A stretch of 64,000 nt of DNA from Streptomyces fulvoviolaceus (GCF_000718165.1 NZ_JOEY01000020.1:62001-126000), one strand, 5' to 3'; positions 42,343-51,923 are shown, counted from the first letter of the stretch. Notes: generated by a model not told the origin, from the letters alone. A program made the numbers and translations.

Positions 42343-42497
42343 AAGAATTCGACAAGAATTCCGTGGACGCTCATTCATATAGATCTGGATTCCCTTCCAG
42401 CAAGCTTGCAAAGCCGGGCACTTTAACCTTTAACAAGCTCACAGAAATGTGGCTATCTCTTTGCCCCGTCCAGGTCCGCGCCTGGTTCGTGATCACG
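42343..42497. promoter_or_regulatory. AT-rich divergent promoter region of the cytokinin-type cluster
   Basis: This stretch is markedly AT-richer than its surroundings. AAGAATTC occurs at 42343-42350 and 42354-42361, an 11-base direct repeat; CTTTAAC is repeated in tandem at 42421-42434. TTAACA (42430-42435) and TATCTC (42454-42459), 18 bases apart, form a candidate promoter for the ipt-like gene, about 100 bases from its ATG. CGTGATCACG (42488-42497) is a perfect palindrome between them. Confidence 0.5.
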
Positions 42498-42558
42498 CAT
42501 CTCGCGCGTAGGTTGACGCTCGTCTTTCCCTGCACACAAAGCGGAAGGGGACACCGTC

Positions 42559-43329
42559 ATGACGGAGAGGGAAACGCCTCAGGAGGCGCGTCCGCAGGTC
42601 CATCTCATCGCGGGGCCGACCGGCGTCGGAAAGAGCGCGGCGGCCACCGAGCTGGCCCGCGCGAGCGGGGCACCGATCGTCGTCGCGGACCGCTTGCAGT
42701 GCTTCACCGACCTGGCCACGACAAGCGCCCGGGCGGGCGCAGACGAGCCGGGCGTGTGCAGGCACTGGCTCGGGGACCGGACCTTCGCGGACGGCGACCT
42801 GTCCGCGGTCGAGGCGACGAATGCCCTGGTCGAGCTGGTGGACCGGCTCGGTGCGGAGCATCCGTCGGTGATCATCGAAGGGGGGTCGATCTCGCTCCTG
42901 CGGGAGCTGTCCGCCCGCCGGGCCGAGCTGCCCTGGCGGCTGACGGTCAGCGTCCTCCCGCTTCCCGACCACGACTCGTACGTCGCCGCCCTCACCCGCC
43001 GGGCGTTCACGATGCTCGCTCCGGCCGCCCCCGGCCGGAGCCTCCTCGATGAGCTGGCCGCACTCTGGCACGATCCCCGGCAGCGGCGGCTCGCGGCCTC
43101 CGTCAACGGTTTTGAGGCCGTGCTCGAATGTTGCGCCAAGTATTCACTTGATGTGGAGAAGGTCGCCGACGGGGAACTGTCCGAAAACGTCCTGACCCGA
43201 ATGGCCGCGCTGATCGCGGAACGGCACGCGGAGCACGGACTTCTGCAGCACCGGATCTTCGGCGACATCTTCGGGGACCGGATTTCGGGACCTGAATTCG
43301 GCCACGGTTCGTGGGGGCGGGCGGCATGA
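42559..43329 (+). CDS. Adenylate dimethylallyltransferase (cytokinin-type IPT, Tzs/FasD-like)
   Basis: 256 residues. The P-loop GPTGVGKS is at 19-26, and DRLQCFTDLATTSAR follows with Asp44 at the catalytic position, matching the DRVQC..LSTGSGR segment of Tzs/Ipt enzymes. VIIEGGSISLL matches LILEGGSTSLL. These features separate it from tRNA dimethylallyltransferase (MiaA), which is longer and lacks this pattern. It should transfer a dimethylallyl group to AMP (or ADP/ATP) to make an isopentenyladenosine phosphate. GAAGGGG precedes the ATG. Its stop overlaps the next ATG by four bases. Very like FasD of Rhodococcus fascians by motif. Confidence 0.87.
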   Translation: MTERETPQEARPQVHLIAGPTGVGKSAAATELARASGAPIVVADRLQCFTDLATTSARAGADEPGVCRHWLGDRTFADGDLSAVEATNALVELVDRLGAEHPSVIIEGGSISLLRELSARRAELPWRLTVSVLPLPDHDSYVAALTRRAFTMLAPAAPGRSLLDELAALWHDPRQRRLAASVNGFEAVLECCAKYSLDVEKVADGELSENVLTRMAALIAERHAEHGLLQHRIFGDIFGDRISGPEFGHGSWGRAA

Positions 43330-44672
43330 AGGGAATATCCGATCTCCTTTCCCTGCCCGACGCCCGTGCCGAGCGTATGACGGGCGCGGCGGACGACTTC
43401 GGTCACATCGTCGGCTCCCGGCCCCTGGGCGTCCTCGCGGCGCACTCCGCCGACGCGATCCGGGAACTGGTGGCCTTCGCCGGTCCGCGCGGACTCCCGG
43501 TCTCCGCGCGCGGCGGCGGACACGCGCTGTACGGCCAGGGGCAGGCGCACGGCGGATACGTCGTCGACACGGGTCGGCTGAACGAGGTGCGCTGTGAGCC
43601 GGGCGACCGGACGCTGAGCGCCGGGGCGGGCGCGACGTGGAGCGATGTCGTGGGGACCGCCCTGGCCGAGGGGCTCGCGCCGCCGGTGATCCCCGACCAT
43701 CTCGGCACCAGCCTCGGCGGGGTGCTGAGCACCGGAGGCTTCGGCGCGACCAGTCACCGGCACGGCCTGGTCGCGGACTGGGTACGGGAGTTGGACGTCG
43801 TCACGGGTGCCGGCGAGCTGCTGACCTGCTCGCGGCAGCGGCATCCCGACCTGTTCGACGCCGTTCTCGCCGGTCTCGGCCAGTGCGCGCTGATCGTCCG
43901 GGCCACCCTCCAGCTGCTCCCCGCCCCCGCACACGTCCGGCGCTTCCGCCTGTACCACGCCGCGCCGGAGAGCTACCTCACCGACCAGCGGCGGCTCTGC
44001 CGTGACGGCCGTTTCAGCCACGTCTGCGGACAGGTCCGGCCCTCGGTCGGCGGCACCTGGACCTGCATGATCGAGGCGGTCGCCCCGCACACACCCGAAC
44101 TGCCCGTCGACGACGACCTGTTGATCGGGAACCTGGGCCACGACCGCGACACCGTGGAGATCGAGGATCTCTCCTACGAGGAGTACCTGCACCGTCCGGA
44201 CCGCGACGAGCGCCTCCTGCGCGCCACGGGCGAGTGGCAGCGCCCGCACCCGTGGCTGTCGCTGCTGCTCCCGGAGGACGCCGCCGCCTCCTTCGTGCCG
44301 GCCGTGCTGGCCGACCCGGACCAACAGGGGCTGCGCACCTGCGGTGTGGTCCAGCTCCGCCCGCTGACGGGCCGTACGCTCCGGGCCCCGCTGCTGCGCA
44401 GGCCCCCGGACGAGCGCCTGTGCCTGCTCACCCTGATGCGGACGGCCCCGCCCACGGACCCGGCCGCAGTACGGCGGCTGGTCTCCGCCAACCGCACGGT
44501 CTACGAACGGGCCAGGGCCGTCGGCGGAGTCCTGCACCCGGTCAGCGCGCTCCCGATGACCCCGTCGGACTGGCACGGCCACTTCGGCCCGGCCTGGCAG
44601 GATCTCGCCCACGCCAAGGACCGCCACGACCCGTACCGGATCCTCACCCGGGGGTACGGACTGTGGCCGTAA
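43326..44672 (+). CDS. Cytokinin dehydrogenase-like FAD oxidase (FasE-like)
   Basis: 448 residues. FAD-binding type 4 (PCMH) domain: [19 protein letters not shown] carries His66 at the position that binds FAD covalently in CKX enzymes (GHA here, GHS usually), and [24 protein letters not shown] follows. The C-terminal substrate domain ends [14 protein letters not shown], as in cytokinin dehydrogenases. It is expected to remove the isoprenoid side chain of N6-prenyladenines, or oxidise a related product. It is coupled by ATGA to the IPT gene, matching the fasD-fasE order. No signal peptide is seen, so it acts in the cytosol. Confidence 0.82.
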   Translation: MKGISDLLSLPDARAERMTGAADDFGHIVGSRPLGVLAAHSADAIRELVAFAGPRGLPVSARGGGHALYGQGQAHGGYVVDTGRLNEVRCEPGDRTLSAGAGATWSDVVGTALAEGLAPPVIPDHLGTSLGGVLSTGGFGATSHRHGLVADWVRELDVVTGAGELLTCSRQRHPDLFDAVLAGLGQCALIVRATLQLLPAPAHVRRFRLYHAAPESYLTDQRRLCRDGRFSHVCGQVRPSVGGTWTCMIEAVAPHTPELPVDDDLLIGNLGHDRDTVEIEDLSYEEYLHRPDRDERLLRATGEWQRPHPWLSLLLPEDAAASFVPAVLADPDQQGLRTCGVVQLRPLTGRTLRAPLLRRPPDERLCLLTLMRTAPPTDPAAVRRLVSANRTVYERARAVGGVLHPVSALPMTPSDWHGHFGPAWQDLAHAKDRHDPYRILTRGYGLWP

Positions 44673-46186
44673 ACGCCGTGACCACCGTGACCGTGTTCTG
44701 CGGCGCCTCCCCGGGCCGTCGCCCCGACCATCTGCGGAACGCCGAGGAGCTCGGCCGCGCGCTCGCGGAGGCCGGCCTGGGAGTGGTCTACGGCGGCGCC
44801 CGCACCGGGCTCATGGGCGCGCTCGCGGACGCGGCCCTGGGCGCCGGAGGGACGGTGACCGGCGTGGTGCCGCGCCGCATGCTGCCGTACGAGCTCACGC
44901 ACACCGGGCTGACCCGGCTGGACGTGGTCGGGGACCTGCATCAACGCAAGGCCCGGATGGGCGAGTTGGGCGACGCGTTCGTGGCGCTGCCGGGCGGGCT
45001 GGGCACCGTGGAGGAGCTGATCGAGGTGCTGTCGTGGGCGCAGTTGCGGATCCATGACAAGCCGTGTCTGCTGCTGGATCCGTCCGGTTTCTACGAGCCG
45101 CTGCTGTCCTTCCTGGAGCACGCGCAGGACGAGGGGTTCCTGCATCCCGGCGACTTGGAGCGGATCGTGGTGTGCCGCTCGGCCCGGGATGTGGTCGACC
45201 GTCTGGCGGCTCCCGTGAAGACCAGCACGGTCCCGGTGCCGCTCCCCCGGGCCCGGACCGCGTTCCTGTTCTCCGCGGCCGGTTCGCAGCAGCCGGGCAT
45301 GGGCCGTGAACTCCACGCCGCGTTCCCGGTGTTCGCGGCGGCTCTCGACGAGGCCTGCGCACTCCTCGACCCGTACCTCGAACTGCCGCTCCGGGACGTG
45401 ATGTTCGCACCTGCCGGCACGTCCACCTCCGCGCTCCTCGACCGCATCGCGTTCGGTGCTCCGGCGATCTTCGCTCTGCAGGTCGCGCAGTACCGGCTCC
45501 TGGAGAGCCAGGGGCTCGAACCGGACGTGCTGTTCGGGTACTCGGCCGGACACCTGGCCGCCGCCCACGCGGCGGGCGTCTTCTCGCTGCCGGACGCCTG
45601 CCGTGCGATGGGCACGCTGTCGCGGCTGATGGCCGGGCTGCCGGAGGGTGGCCGGATGGCGGCCGTCGAGGCGTCCCCGGGCGAACTGCGCCTGGGGCGG
45701 GGCGTGGTGGTCGCCGCGGTCAACGGACCGCGGTCCGTGGTCGTGTCGGGCGACGCCGAGGCGGTGGCCGAGGTGTGCGAGGAGTGGGCGACGCGCGGGC
45801 GCCGCACGCAGGTGCTGCGCGCCGACGTCGCGCCGCACTCCCCACGCTTCGACCCCCTGCTGGACGAGTACCGCCGCACCCTGCTCACCATGGACCTGCG
45901 CGCTCCGCGCCGCCCGTTGCTCTCCGACACCGCCGCCGAGCCGGTCACGGCGGAGCAGGCCACCGCACCCGACTTCTGGGTGCGCACGGTCCGCGAACCC
46001 GTCCGTTTCGCGGACGCGGTCGGCCGTATGCACCACGACGGCGTGACCGCCTACGTGGAACTGGGGCCGGGCGAGGTGCTGGCGGGCATGCTCGGCGCCT
46101 GCCTGCCCCCGGGCGGTGCCCGGCCGCTCGTGCTGTCCGTCGCCCGTAACTGGCAGGCACCGCGGGAGGACGCCGACGTAGCCTGA
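44663..46186 (+). CDS. LOG phosphoribohydrolase fused to FabD/PKS-like acyltransferase
   Basis: 507 residues from GTG 44663, overlapping the previous stop by 10 bases, with GGGGG upstream; GTG 44678 is possible. Residues 1-190 are a LOG/FasF domain: GGARTGLMG (44-52) and PGGLGTVEE (110-118), which free a cytokinin base from its riboside monophosphate. Residues ~200-505 are an acyltransferase: [12 protein letters not shown], nucleophile Ser294 in GYSAGH (GHS.GE usually), His392 in APHSPRFD and a C-terminal [14 protein letters not shown]. The Arg that holds malonyl-type carboxylates in the segment after the nucleophile appears replaced (MGTLSR versus VALRSR), suggesting a non-carboxylated acyl donor. 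No ketosynthase or ACP is nearby. The fusion has no frame break. Confidence 0.85.
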   Translation: MAVNAVTTVTVFCGASPGRRPDHLRNAEELGRALAEAGLGVVYGGARTGLMGALADAALGAGGTVTGVVPRRMLPYELTHTGLTRLDVVGDLHQRKARMGELGDAFVALPGGLGTVEELIEVLSWAQLRIHDKPCLLLDPSGFYEPLLSFLEHAQDEGFLHPGDLERIVVCRSARDVVDRLAAPVKTSTVPVPLPRARTAFLFSAAGSQQPGMGRELHAAFPVFAAALDEACALLDPYLELPLRDVMFAPAGTSTSALLDRIAFGAPAIFALQVAQYRLLESQGLEPDVLFGYSAGHLAAAHAAGVFSLPDACRAMGTLSRLMAGLPEGGRMAAVEASPGELRLGRGVVVAAVNGPRSVVVSGDAEAVAEVCEEWATRGRRTQVLRADVAPHSPRFDPLLDEYRRTLLTMDLRAPRRPLLSDTAAEPVTAEQATAPDFWVRTVREPVRFADAVGRMHHDGVTAYVELGPGEVLAGMLGACLPPGGARPLVLSVARNWQAPREDADVA

Positions 46187-46218
46187 ACGCGCCGCACCCG
46201 CAGGCCCGAAGGAGCGCC

Positions 46219-47973
46219 GTGAGCATCACCAAGTCGGAAACCGGTCCGCCCGCGTGGCGGCTGCTCCTCGGATACGTACGGCCGCACCGGTGGGCCCTGC
46301 TGGCGGGCGCCCTCCTCTCGCTCGTCACCGGGGCCACCGGGCTGCTGCTGCCGCTGGTGGCACGGGAGTTGATCGACGATCTCTCGCACGACCGCACCAT
46401 CACCGGTGCGCTGGTGCTCATGTCGGGGCTGGTGGTCGCCAACGCGGCGGTGGGCGCGCTGGGTTCGTACGTGCTGCGGCGCACCGCGGAGTCGGTGGTG
46501 CTCGGTGCGCGGCGGGCCCTGTCGTCGTATCTGCTGCGGCTGCGTATCACGGCCGTGGACCGCAGCGAGCCGGGCGATCTGATGGCCCGCATCACCTCGG
46601 ACACCACCCTGCTGCGCGAGGTGACCACCGACTCGCTCGTAGGCCTCGGCACCGGCGGCCTCACACTGGTCGCGACGGTGGCCATGATGGGTCTGGTCGA
46701 TCCGGTGCTGCTGGGCGTCACGCTGGCGGTGATCCTGGCCGCGGGCACGATCCTCGGCGTGATCGTGCCCCGCATCAACCGGGCCAGCCGGCAGGCGCAG
46801 GACGCGGTCGGCGTGATGGGTGCCTCGCTGGAGCGGATCCTCGGCGCGCTGCGCACGGTGAAGGCGTCCGGCGCCGAGCACCGGGAGGAGCGCACGCTGC
46901 ACGCGGCCGCCGAGGAGTCGTGGCGGCAGAGCGTGCGGGCCGCCAAGTGGTCGGCGGCGGCGGGCAACACGGCGGGGCTGGCGATGCAGATCGCGTTCAT
47001 CACGGTGCTCGCGGTGGGCGGGGCACGGGTCGCGACCGATGCCATCGACGTGGGCACGCTGGTCGCGTTCCTGCTGTACGTCTTCTACCTCATGTCGCCG
47101 ATCCAGCAGGTCGTGGGCGCGATCACCCAGTACCAGACGGGTGCCGCGGCCCTCGCCCGTATCCAGGAGGCGCTGAGCCTGCCCGCCGAACCGGCCTCCC
47201 TGCCCTCGCCGTTGCCCGCCCCCTCGGCGGAACCCGCCGCCCTGGCCTTCGACGACGTGCGCTTCCGGTACGCCGACGATCTGCCGTACGTCCACCACGG
47301 GGTGACGTTCGCCGTACCCGCCCAGGGCATGACGGCGTTCGTCGGCCCGTCCGGCGCGGGCAAGACCACCGTCTTCTCGCTCATCGAGCGGTTCTACGAC
47401 CCCGAGTCCGGGACCGTCACGCTGGACGGCCGGGACCTCGCGGACTGGGAGCTGTCCCAGCTCCGTTCCGCGATCGGCTATGTGGAGCAGGACGCGCCCG
47501 TCCTGTCGGGTTCGCTGCGGGACAACCTGCTGCTGGGCAACCCGGACGCGGACGACGACGCCCTCACGCGTGTGCTGAAGACGACCCGGCTCGACGGCAT
47601 GATCGCCCGCCTGCCCAAGGGCCTGGACACGCTGGTGGGGCACCGCGGTACCAGGCTGTCGGGCGGCGAACGCCAGCGCGTGGCCATCGCCCGTGCCCTG
47701 TTGCGCCGTCCCCGCCTGCTGCTCCTGGACGAGGCCACCTCGCAGCTGGACGCGGTGAACGAGGCGGCGCTGCGCGACACCGTGGCCGACGTCTCCCGTA
47801 CGACCACGGTTCTGGTCGTCGCGCACCGGCTGTCCACGGTGACGATGGCCGACCGGATCGTCGTGATGGACGCGGGCCGGGTCCGCGCGGTGGGAACCCA
47901 TCGCGAACTGGTGGCCGCCGATCCGCTGTACGCGGAGCTGGCGGCGACGCAGTTCCTCGCGACGGCCGGCTAG
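46219..47973 (+). CDS. ABC exporter, fused membrane and ATPase domains
   Basis: 584 residues. A six-helix ABC_membrane domain (about 1-310) is followed by an NBD with Walker [10 protein letters not shown], signature LSGGERQR, Walker [13 protein letters not shown] and H-loop VVAHRLST. Half-transporters of this type form homodimers that export lipids, drugs or peptides; some (IrtAB) handle siderophores. GAAGGAG precedes GTG 46219, only 32 bases after the LOG-acyltransferase gene, so it is probably co-transcribed with the cytokinin-type genes. Its stop overlaps the convergent FhuF-type gene by four bases. Confidence 0.9.
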   Translation: MSITKSETGPPAWRLLLGYVRPHRWALLAGALLSLVTGATGLLLPLVARELIDDLSHDRTITGALVLMSGLVVANAAVGALGSYVLRRTAESVVLGARRALSSYLLRLRITAVDRSEPGDLMARITSDTTLLREVTTDSLVGLGTGGLTLVATVAMMGLVDPVLLGVTLAVILAAGTILGVIVPRINRASRQAQDAVGVMGASLERILGALRTVKASGAEHREERTLHAAAEESWRQSVRAAKWSAAAGNTAGLAMQIAFITVLAVGGARVATDAIDVGTLVAFLLYVFYLMSPIQQVVGAITQYQTGAAALARIQEALSLPAEPASLPSPLPAPSAEPAALAFDDVRFRYADDLPYVHHGVTFAVPAQGMTAFVGPSGAGKTTVFSLIERFYDPESGTVTLDGRDLADWELSQLRSAIGYVEQDAPVLSGSLRDNLLLGNPDADDDALTRVLKTTRLDGMIARLPKGLDTLVGHRGTRLSGGERQRVAIARALLRRPRLLLLDEATSQLDAVNEAALRDTVADVSRTTTVLVVAHRLSTVTMADRIVVMDAGRVRAVGTHRELVAADPLYAELAATQFLATAG

Positions 47974-48806
47974 TTCTCCAGTCGGCGCAGCCGTGCGGCG
48001 TCGGACGTACGGGGGCAGGTCCCGCATGCCTCGGCCGGACGGATCGCGTAGAACATGCAGCATCCGGTGCGGGTCCGGGTCGCGTGCCGTCGGCCGTCCT
48101 CCCCCACCAGGTACCGGAAGCCGGCGCCGTCCGGGTACGGGGGCACACCGATCGGGAGCACTTCGGTGGCGGCGCGGACGGCCGCGCCCTCCTGGCCGAG
48201 CATCCGGCCGAGATACCAGATGCCGGAGACGAGATCGTCCGCGACCATGCCCCACAGGGCCCGCGCCCGGCGTCGTGCGACGGGACCGATCACGGCCAGC
48301 AGCGGGCGCATGTGGTCGGCGACCGCCATGCGCAACTGTGCCCTCAGCAGCTCCTCCTGAGGGAGCATCAGCACTCCGGGAAGGCCGGCGACGGGATCGC
48401 CGGCCAGACAGGCGAGCTCGGTGCCGGGTGTGAGCGCGTACGCACCTGTGGCGAGATCGAGCCGAAGGTCCTCGGGACGGATCCGGGGCACCCGCCGTTC
48501 CAGGTACCAGGCACCGCCCATCAGTACGCCGACGGTCCAGGCGTAGTCGTGCAGGGCGCGCGAGGCTGCGACGTCCCGGCGGACGCGCACACCGTAGCGA
48601 TTGTGAATTCGGGTCGCCTCGGCGTCGACGAAGGCATCGAGCAGGTCCTGGTCCGCCATCAGATCGGCGGCTGTCACGCCCGCTTGAACCGTCCCGTCCA
48701 CCACGCGCACGGTCAAGGCCTCGCAGACGTCGGCCAGCCGCCGGTACACCTCCCCGAGGGCGTGCGTGACCGCATTGTCCGGCTGAGTCTTCAGAACCAC
48801 GGACAT
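47970..48806 (-). CDS. FhuF-like siderophore ferric reductase (2Fe-2S)
   Basis: 278 residues. The C-terminal 2Fe-2S motif is present: [20 protein letters not shown] (CC-x10-C-x2-C), as in FhuF. The body is the IucA/FhuF-type helical domain ([34 protein letters not shown]). It would release iron from imported ferric siderophore in the cytosol. AGGAG lies 5 bases before ATG 48806. It is divergent from the FecCD operon with an iron box close to its own start (48844-48862), so iron repression is expected. Confidence 0.88.
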   Translation of the reverse strand: MSVVLKTQPDNAVTHALGEVYRRLADVCEALTVRVVDGTVQAGVTAADLMADQDLLDAFVDAEATRIHNRYGVRVRRDVAASRALHDYAWTVGVLMGGAWYLERRVPRIRPEDLRLDLATGAYALTPGTELACLAGDPVAGLPGVLMLPQEELLRAQLRMAVADHMRPLLAVIGPVARRRARALWGMVADDLVSGIWYLGRMLGQEGAAVRAATEVLPIGVPPYPDGAGFRYLVGEDGRRHATRTRTGCCMFYAIRPAEACGTCPRTSDAARLRRLEN

Positions 48807-48843
48807 CGGCACTCCTGCACAAGGAATTCATAGAGAATTGGAT

Positions 48844-48862
48844 AGGTAAGGCTCACCTTACC
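48844..48862. promoter_or_regulatory. DmdR/IdeR iron box, proximal to fhuF-like gene
   Basis: AGGTAAGGCTCACCTTACC matches the actinobacterial iron-box layout; GGTAAGG and CCTTACC are exact inverted arms around CTCA. It lies 38 bases before the fhuF-like ATG. DmdR1/IdeR with iron would block the promoter. Confidence 0.85.
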
Positions 48863-48929
48863 CCTAAGATCAACGTGCGGGCGATCAAGGGAGTTCCATG
48901 TCAAGGCGCTCGCACAGGCAGTTGAAATG

Positions 48930-48948
48930 TAAAGCAAGGCTAACCTAA
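48930..48948. promoter_or_regulatory. DmdR/IdeR iron box, proximal to FecCD operon
   Basis: TAAAGCAAGGCTAACCTAA has about 15 of 19 bases of the TTAGGTTAGGCTAACCTAA-type consensus, with a perfect right half. It ends 11 bases before the FecCD GTG start. TAAGCT (48946-48951) could be the -10 box of a leaderless transcript, so the repressor would sit on the promoter itself. Confidence 0.82.
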
Positions 48949-48959
48949 GCTCACACCTC

Positions 48960-49988
48960 GTGACCGCGACCCAACGGGGCGCACCCACCACAGGTGTGCC
49001 CTTTCGTGCCTTCAGGCACATAACCCTCTTCCTCGTCGGCCTCGGAGCCCTGACCCTCTGCACCGCACTGAGCCTCGCCCTCGGCGCCCGTTCCGTGCCC
49101 CTGTCCACGGTGACGGACGCCCTCTTCGGCGACGCCCACGGACGGGACGCGCTCGTGGTGACCGGCCTGCGCCTGCCGCGCACGGTCATCGGCCTCGCGG
49201 TCGGCGCGGCGCTCGGCGTGGCGGGAGCCGTTGCGCAGGCAATCACCCGCAACCCGCTCGCGTCGCCGACCACGCTCGGCATCAACGCGGGCGCCGGTTT
49301 CGCGGTGGTCGTCGCGATCTTCGCGCTGAAGCTCAACGACCCTGTCGAGTACGTGTGGTTCGCGTTCGCCGGTGCGGCCGGTGCCGCCCTGTTCGCCCAG
49401 GCGCTGGCCCGCCGGGCCGGGGACATCGATCCCGTACGGCTCGCGCTCGGCGGCACCGTGCTCCAACTCGTGCTGCTGTCCTGGACGTCGGCGGTGATGC
49501 TGATGAACCAGCGCACGCTCGACGAGGCCCGCTTCTGGCTCGCCGGATCGCTGTCCGGGCGGCCCCTCGACGTGCTGTGGCCGGTGCTGCCGACCCTGAT
49601 GCTCGGCCTGGTGATCGCACTGGCCGTCTCCCCCGCACTCAACGCCCTTGCCCTGGGCGACGATTCGGCTCAGGCGCTCGGGGTTCCCGTCACCCGGATC
49701 CGCCTCGCGGGCGGCATCGCGGTCGTGCTGCTCGCCGGATCGGCGGTCGCCGTGGCCGGGCCGGTCGCCTTCATCGGCCTCGCCGCGCCCCATCTCGTAC
49801 GGCCCCTGCTCGGCGGCGACCACCGGCTGCTGGTGCCCGGCTGTCTGATCGCCGGCCCGCTGCTGCTCCTGTCGGCCGACGTGCTCGGCCGGCTGGTGAT
49901 CCGCCCCTCGGAGCTGGAGGTCGGCATCGTGACCGCGTTCCTGGGTGCGCCTCTGCTGGCGCTGCTCGCCCGGAAGGTGGCCCGATGA
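48960..49988 (+). CDS. Siderophore ABC transporter permease (FecCD) 1
   Basis: 342 residues with 9-10 membrane helices. FecCD motifs include LRLPRTVIGLAVGAALGVAGAVAQAITRNPLASPTTLGINAGA and VAGPVAFIGLAAPHLVRPL (outlines). The start is GTG 48960 with no Shine-Dalgarno; a -10 box overlapping the iron box suggests leaderless translation. It is the first gene of the uptake operon and overlaps the next gene by ATGA. Confidence 0.92.
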   Translation: MTATQRGAPTTGVPFRAFRHITLFLVGLGALTLCTALSLALGARSVPLSTVTDALFGDAHGRDALVVTGLRLPRTVIGLAVGAALGVAGAVAQAITRNPLASPTTLGINAGAGFAVVVAIFALKLNDPVEYVWFAFAGAAGAALFAQALARRAGDIDPVRLALGGTVLQLVLLSWTSAVMLMNQRTLDEARFWLAGSLSGRPLDVLWPVLPTLMLGLVIALAVSPALNALALGDDSAQALGVPVTRIRLAGGIAVVLLAGSAVAVAGPVAFIGLAAPHLVRPLLGGDHRLLVPGCLIAGPLLLLSADVLGRLVIRPSELEVGIVTAFLGAPLLALLARKVAR

Positions 49989-51025
49989 CGAGCGTCGTTC
50001 GCAAGGGGGCCACTTCGCGTGCTCGCCTCCGTCGCCGTGTCCTGGCGTTCACCGCCACCGGTGCCGCTGCTCTGTTCGTCCTGCTCACCGTGTCCCTGAC
50101 GACGGGTGAGATGAGCATCCCCGCAACCACCGCTCTGCGCGCCCTCGTCGGGCTCGGGGACCCGGGTGATGTGCTGGTGGTGCAGCAGTTCCGGGCGCCC
50201 CGGTCCGTGGCGGCGATCGTCGCCGGTGCGGGGCTGGGGGCGGCGGGATGCGTGCTGCAGCGGCTGTTCCGCAATCCCCTGGCGTCTCCCGATGTCATGG
50301 GCGTGACCGGCGGTGCCTCGCTGGGTGCGGTCGCGCTGATCGCCGCCGGTGCCTCGCAGACCCTGATCCCCTTGGGTGCGCTGGGTGGCGGTCTGCTCGC
50401 GGCACTGCTGTTGGGCGTGTTCGCCTGGCGCTCCGGGCTCGCCGTCACCCGGCTGGTCCTCACCGGCCTCGCCGTCCAGGCGGGCCTCGCCGCCGCCGTG
50501 AACCTCATGATCGTGCGCTTCCCCGCCGAACTCGCGGGCTCCGCGCTGCAGTGGACCACCGGCTCGGTCTACGGCCGTACATGGCCGGAGGTGTGGGGAG
50601 CGGCCGGTGCCATGGTGCTCGCGCTCACCGCCGCGCTCGTCCTGCACCGTCGGCTCGCCGTGCTGGACCTCGGGGACGACTCGGCGGGCGCCCTCGGCCT
50701 CAACACGTCCACGGCACGGCTCCAACTCATGGTCATCGCCGTCGTGTTGGCATCGCTGGCCGCCGCGCTCGCCGGTCCGGTGACGTTCGTGGCACTCGCC
50801 GTGCCGCACATCGTGCGGTTCGTGACAGGGCCGCCGACCGCCGCGTCCCTGGCGCTGGCCTCGCTCACCGGGGCGGTGCTGCTGCTCGCCTCCGACCTGG
50901 TGGTGCAGCACCTGCTGCCGATCGAGGGCCTGCCGGTCGGCGCGGTCACCGCCACGCTCGGCGCGCCCTGGCTGCTGGTGCTGATGTTCCGCCAGAGCTC
51001 GCCCGTCCAGAGGAGTCACGCATGA
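49985..51025 (+). CDS. Siderophore ABC transporter permease (FecCD) 2
   Basis: 346 residues, the second FecCD permease (FRAPRSVAAIVAGAGLGAAGCVLQRLFRNPLASPDVMGVTGGAS and LAGPVTFVALAVPHIVRF in outline). ATG 49985 overlaps the previous TGA and its own stop overlaps the ATPase start, so the three genes are translationally coupled. It forms the heterodimeric membrane channel with permease 1. Confidence 0.92.
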   Translation: MTSVVRKGATSRARLRRRVLAFTATGAAALFVLLTVSLTTGEMSIPATTALRALVGLGDPGDVLVVQQFRAPRSVAAIVAGAGLGAAGCVLQRLFRNPLASPDVMGVTGGASLGAVALIAAGASQTLIPLGALGGGLLAALLLGVFAWRSGLAVTRLVLTGLAVQAGLAAAVNLMIVRFPAELAGSALQWTTGSVYGRTWPEVWGAAGAMVLALTAALVLHRRLAVLDLGDDSAGALGLNTSTARLQLMVIAVVLASLAAALAGPVTFVALAVPHIVRFVTGPPTAASLALASLTGAVLLLASDLVVQHLLPIEGLPVGAVTATLGAPWLLVLMFRQSSPVQRSHA

Positions 51026-51885
51026 CCGGCGCACCGGAGCCCCGTATGACCGGCGAACAGGAGTCACCGATGGCCGCCGCCAACCAGCTCTCCACGCAGG
51101 CCCTCGATCTGCGCTACGGCGACCGGCTCGTCGTCAGCGGACTGGACCTCACGCTGCCCGGCGGCGCGGTCACCGCGATCGTCGGCCCCAACGCCTGTGG
51201 CAAATCAACCCTGTTGCGCGGTCTGAGCCGCCTGCTCGCCCCGGCCGCCGGCAGCGTCACGCTCGACGGCGCCGACATCCACCGTATGCCCGCCCGCGCG
51301 CTGGCCCTGCGGATGGGGCTGCTGCCCCAGCAGCCGGTCACCCCGGAGGCGATCACCGTCGAGGCGCTCGTACGGCTGGGCCGCTACCCGCACCAGCGGC
51401 TGCTGAGCCCCTGGTCGGCCACCGACCAGAAGGCCGTCGACGAGGCCCTGGGACGCACCGGGACCGCGGTGCTGCGCGACCACCCGGTCGACCAGCTCTC
51501 CGGTGGGCAGCGCCAACGCGCCTGGATCGCACTGGCGTTGGCGCAGGACACCGAACTGCTCCTGCTCGACGAGCCGACCACGTTCCTGGACCTGCGACAC
51601 CAGCTCGACGTTCTCGACCTGGTGGCCGCCCTGCACGCCGAGGCGGGCCGCACCGTGGTGATGGTGCTGCACGACCTCGGACAGGCCGCCCGTTACGCGG
51701 ACCACATGGTGGTCCTCAAGGACGGCCGCCTGGCCGCCGCGGGCACCCCGGCCGACATCCTCGACGCGGACCTGGTCAGATCCGTGTTCGACGTGGACTG
51801 CCGGGTGATTCCCGACCCGGAGACCGGCACCCCGCTGGTCATCCCGAAGGGCAGCGCGATGCGGCACTCCGCCGCGTCCGCCTGA
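51022..51885 (+). CDS. Siderophore ABC transporter ATPase (FepC/FhuC type)
   Basis: 287 residues. Walker A GPNACGKSTLL (Ala in place of the usual Gly after Asn), Q-loop LLPQQPVTPE, signature LSGGQRQRAWIA, Walker B LLLLDEPTTFLDL and H-loop VLHDLGQAARY. ATG 51022 has AGGAG upstream; ATGs at 51046 and 51070 are possible shorter starts. It powers ferric-siderophore import. Confidence 0.92.
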   Translation: MTGAPEPRMTGEQESPMAAANQLSTQALDLRYGDRLVVSGLDLTLPGGAVTAIVGPNACGKSTLLRGLSRLLAPAAGSVTLDGADIHRMPARALALRMGLLPQQPVTPEAITVEALVRLGRYPHQRLLSPWSATDQKAVDEALGRTGTAVLRDHPVDQLSGGQRQRAWIALALAQDTELLLLDEPTTFLDLRHQLDVLDLVAALHAEAGRTVVMVLHDLGQAARYADHMVVLKDGRLAAAGTPADILDADLVRSVFDVDCRVIPDPETGTPLVIPKGSAMRHSAASA

Positions 51886-51923
51886 CCGTCCCTGCACAAC
51901 CCGCACAGAAAGACCGACCCCCC

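Noticed and set aside
42559..43329. tRNA dimethylallyltransferase (MiaA)
   Set aside because: The protein is shorter than MiaA and has the DR.QC and EGG.SLL pattern of Tzs/Ipt enzymes.
44663..46186. Polyketide synthase fragment
   Set aside because: Only an acyltransferase domain is present; there is no ketosynthase, ACP or thioesterase, and the LOG fusion and IPT/CKX neighbours give a better context.
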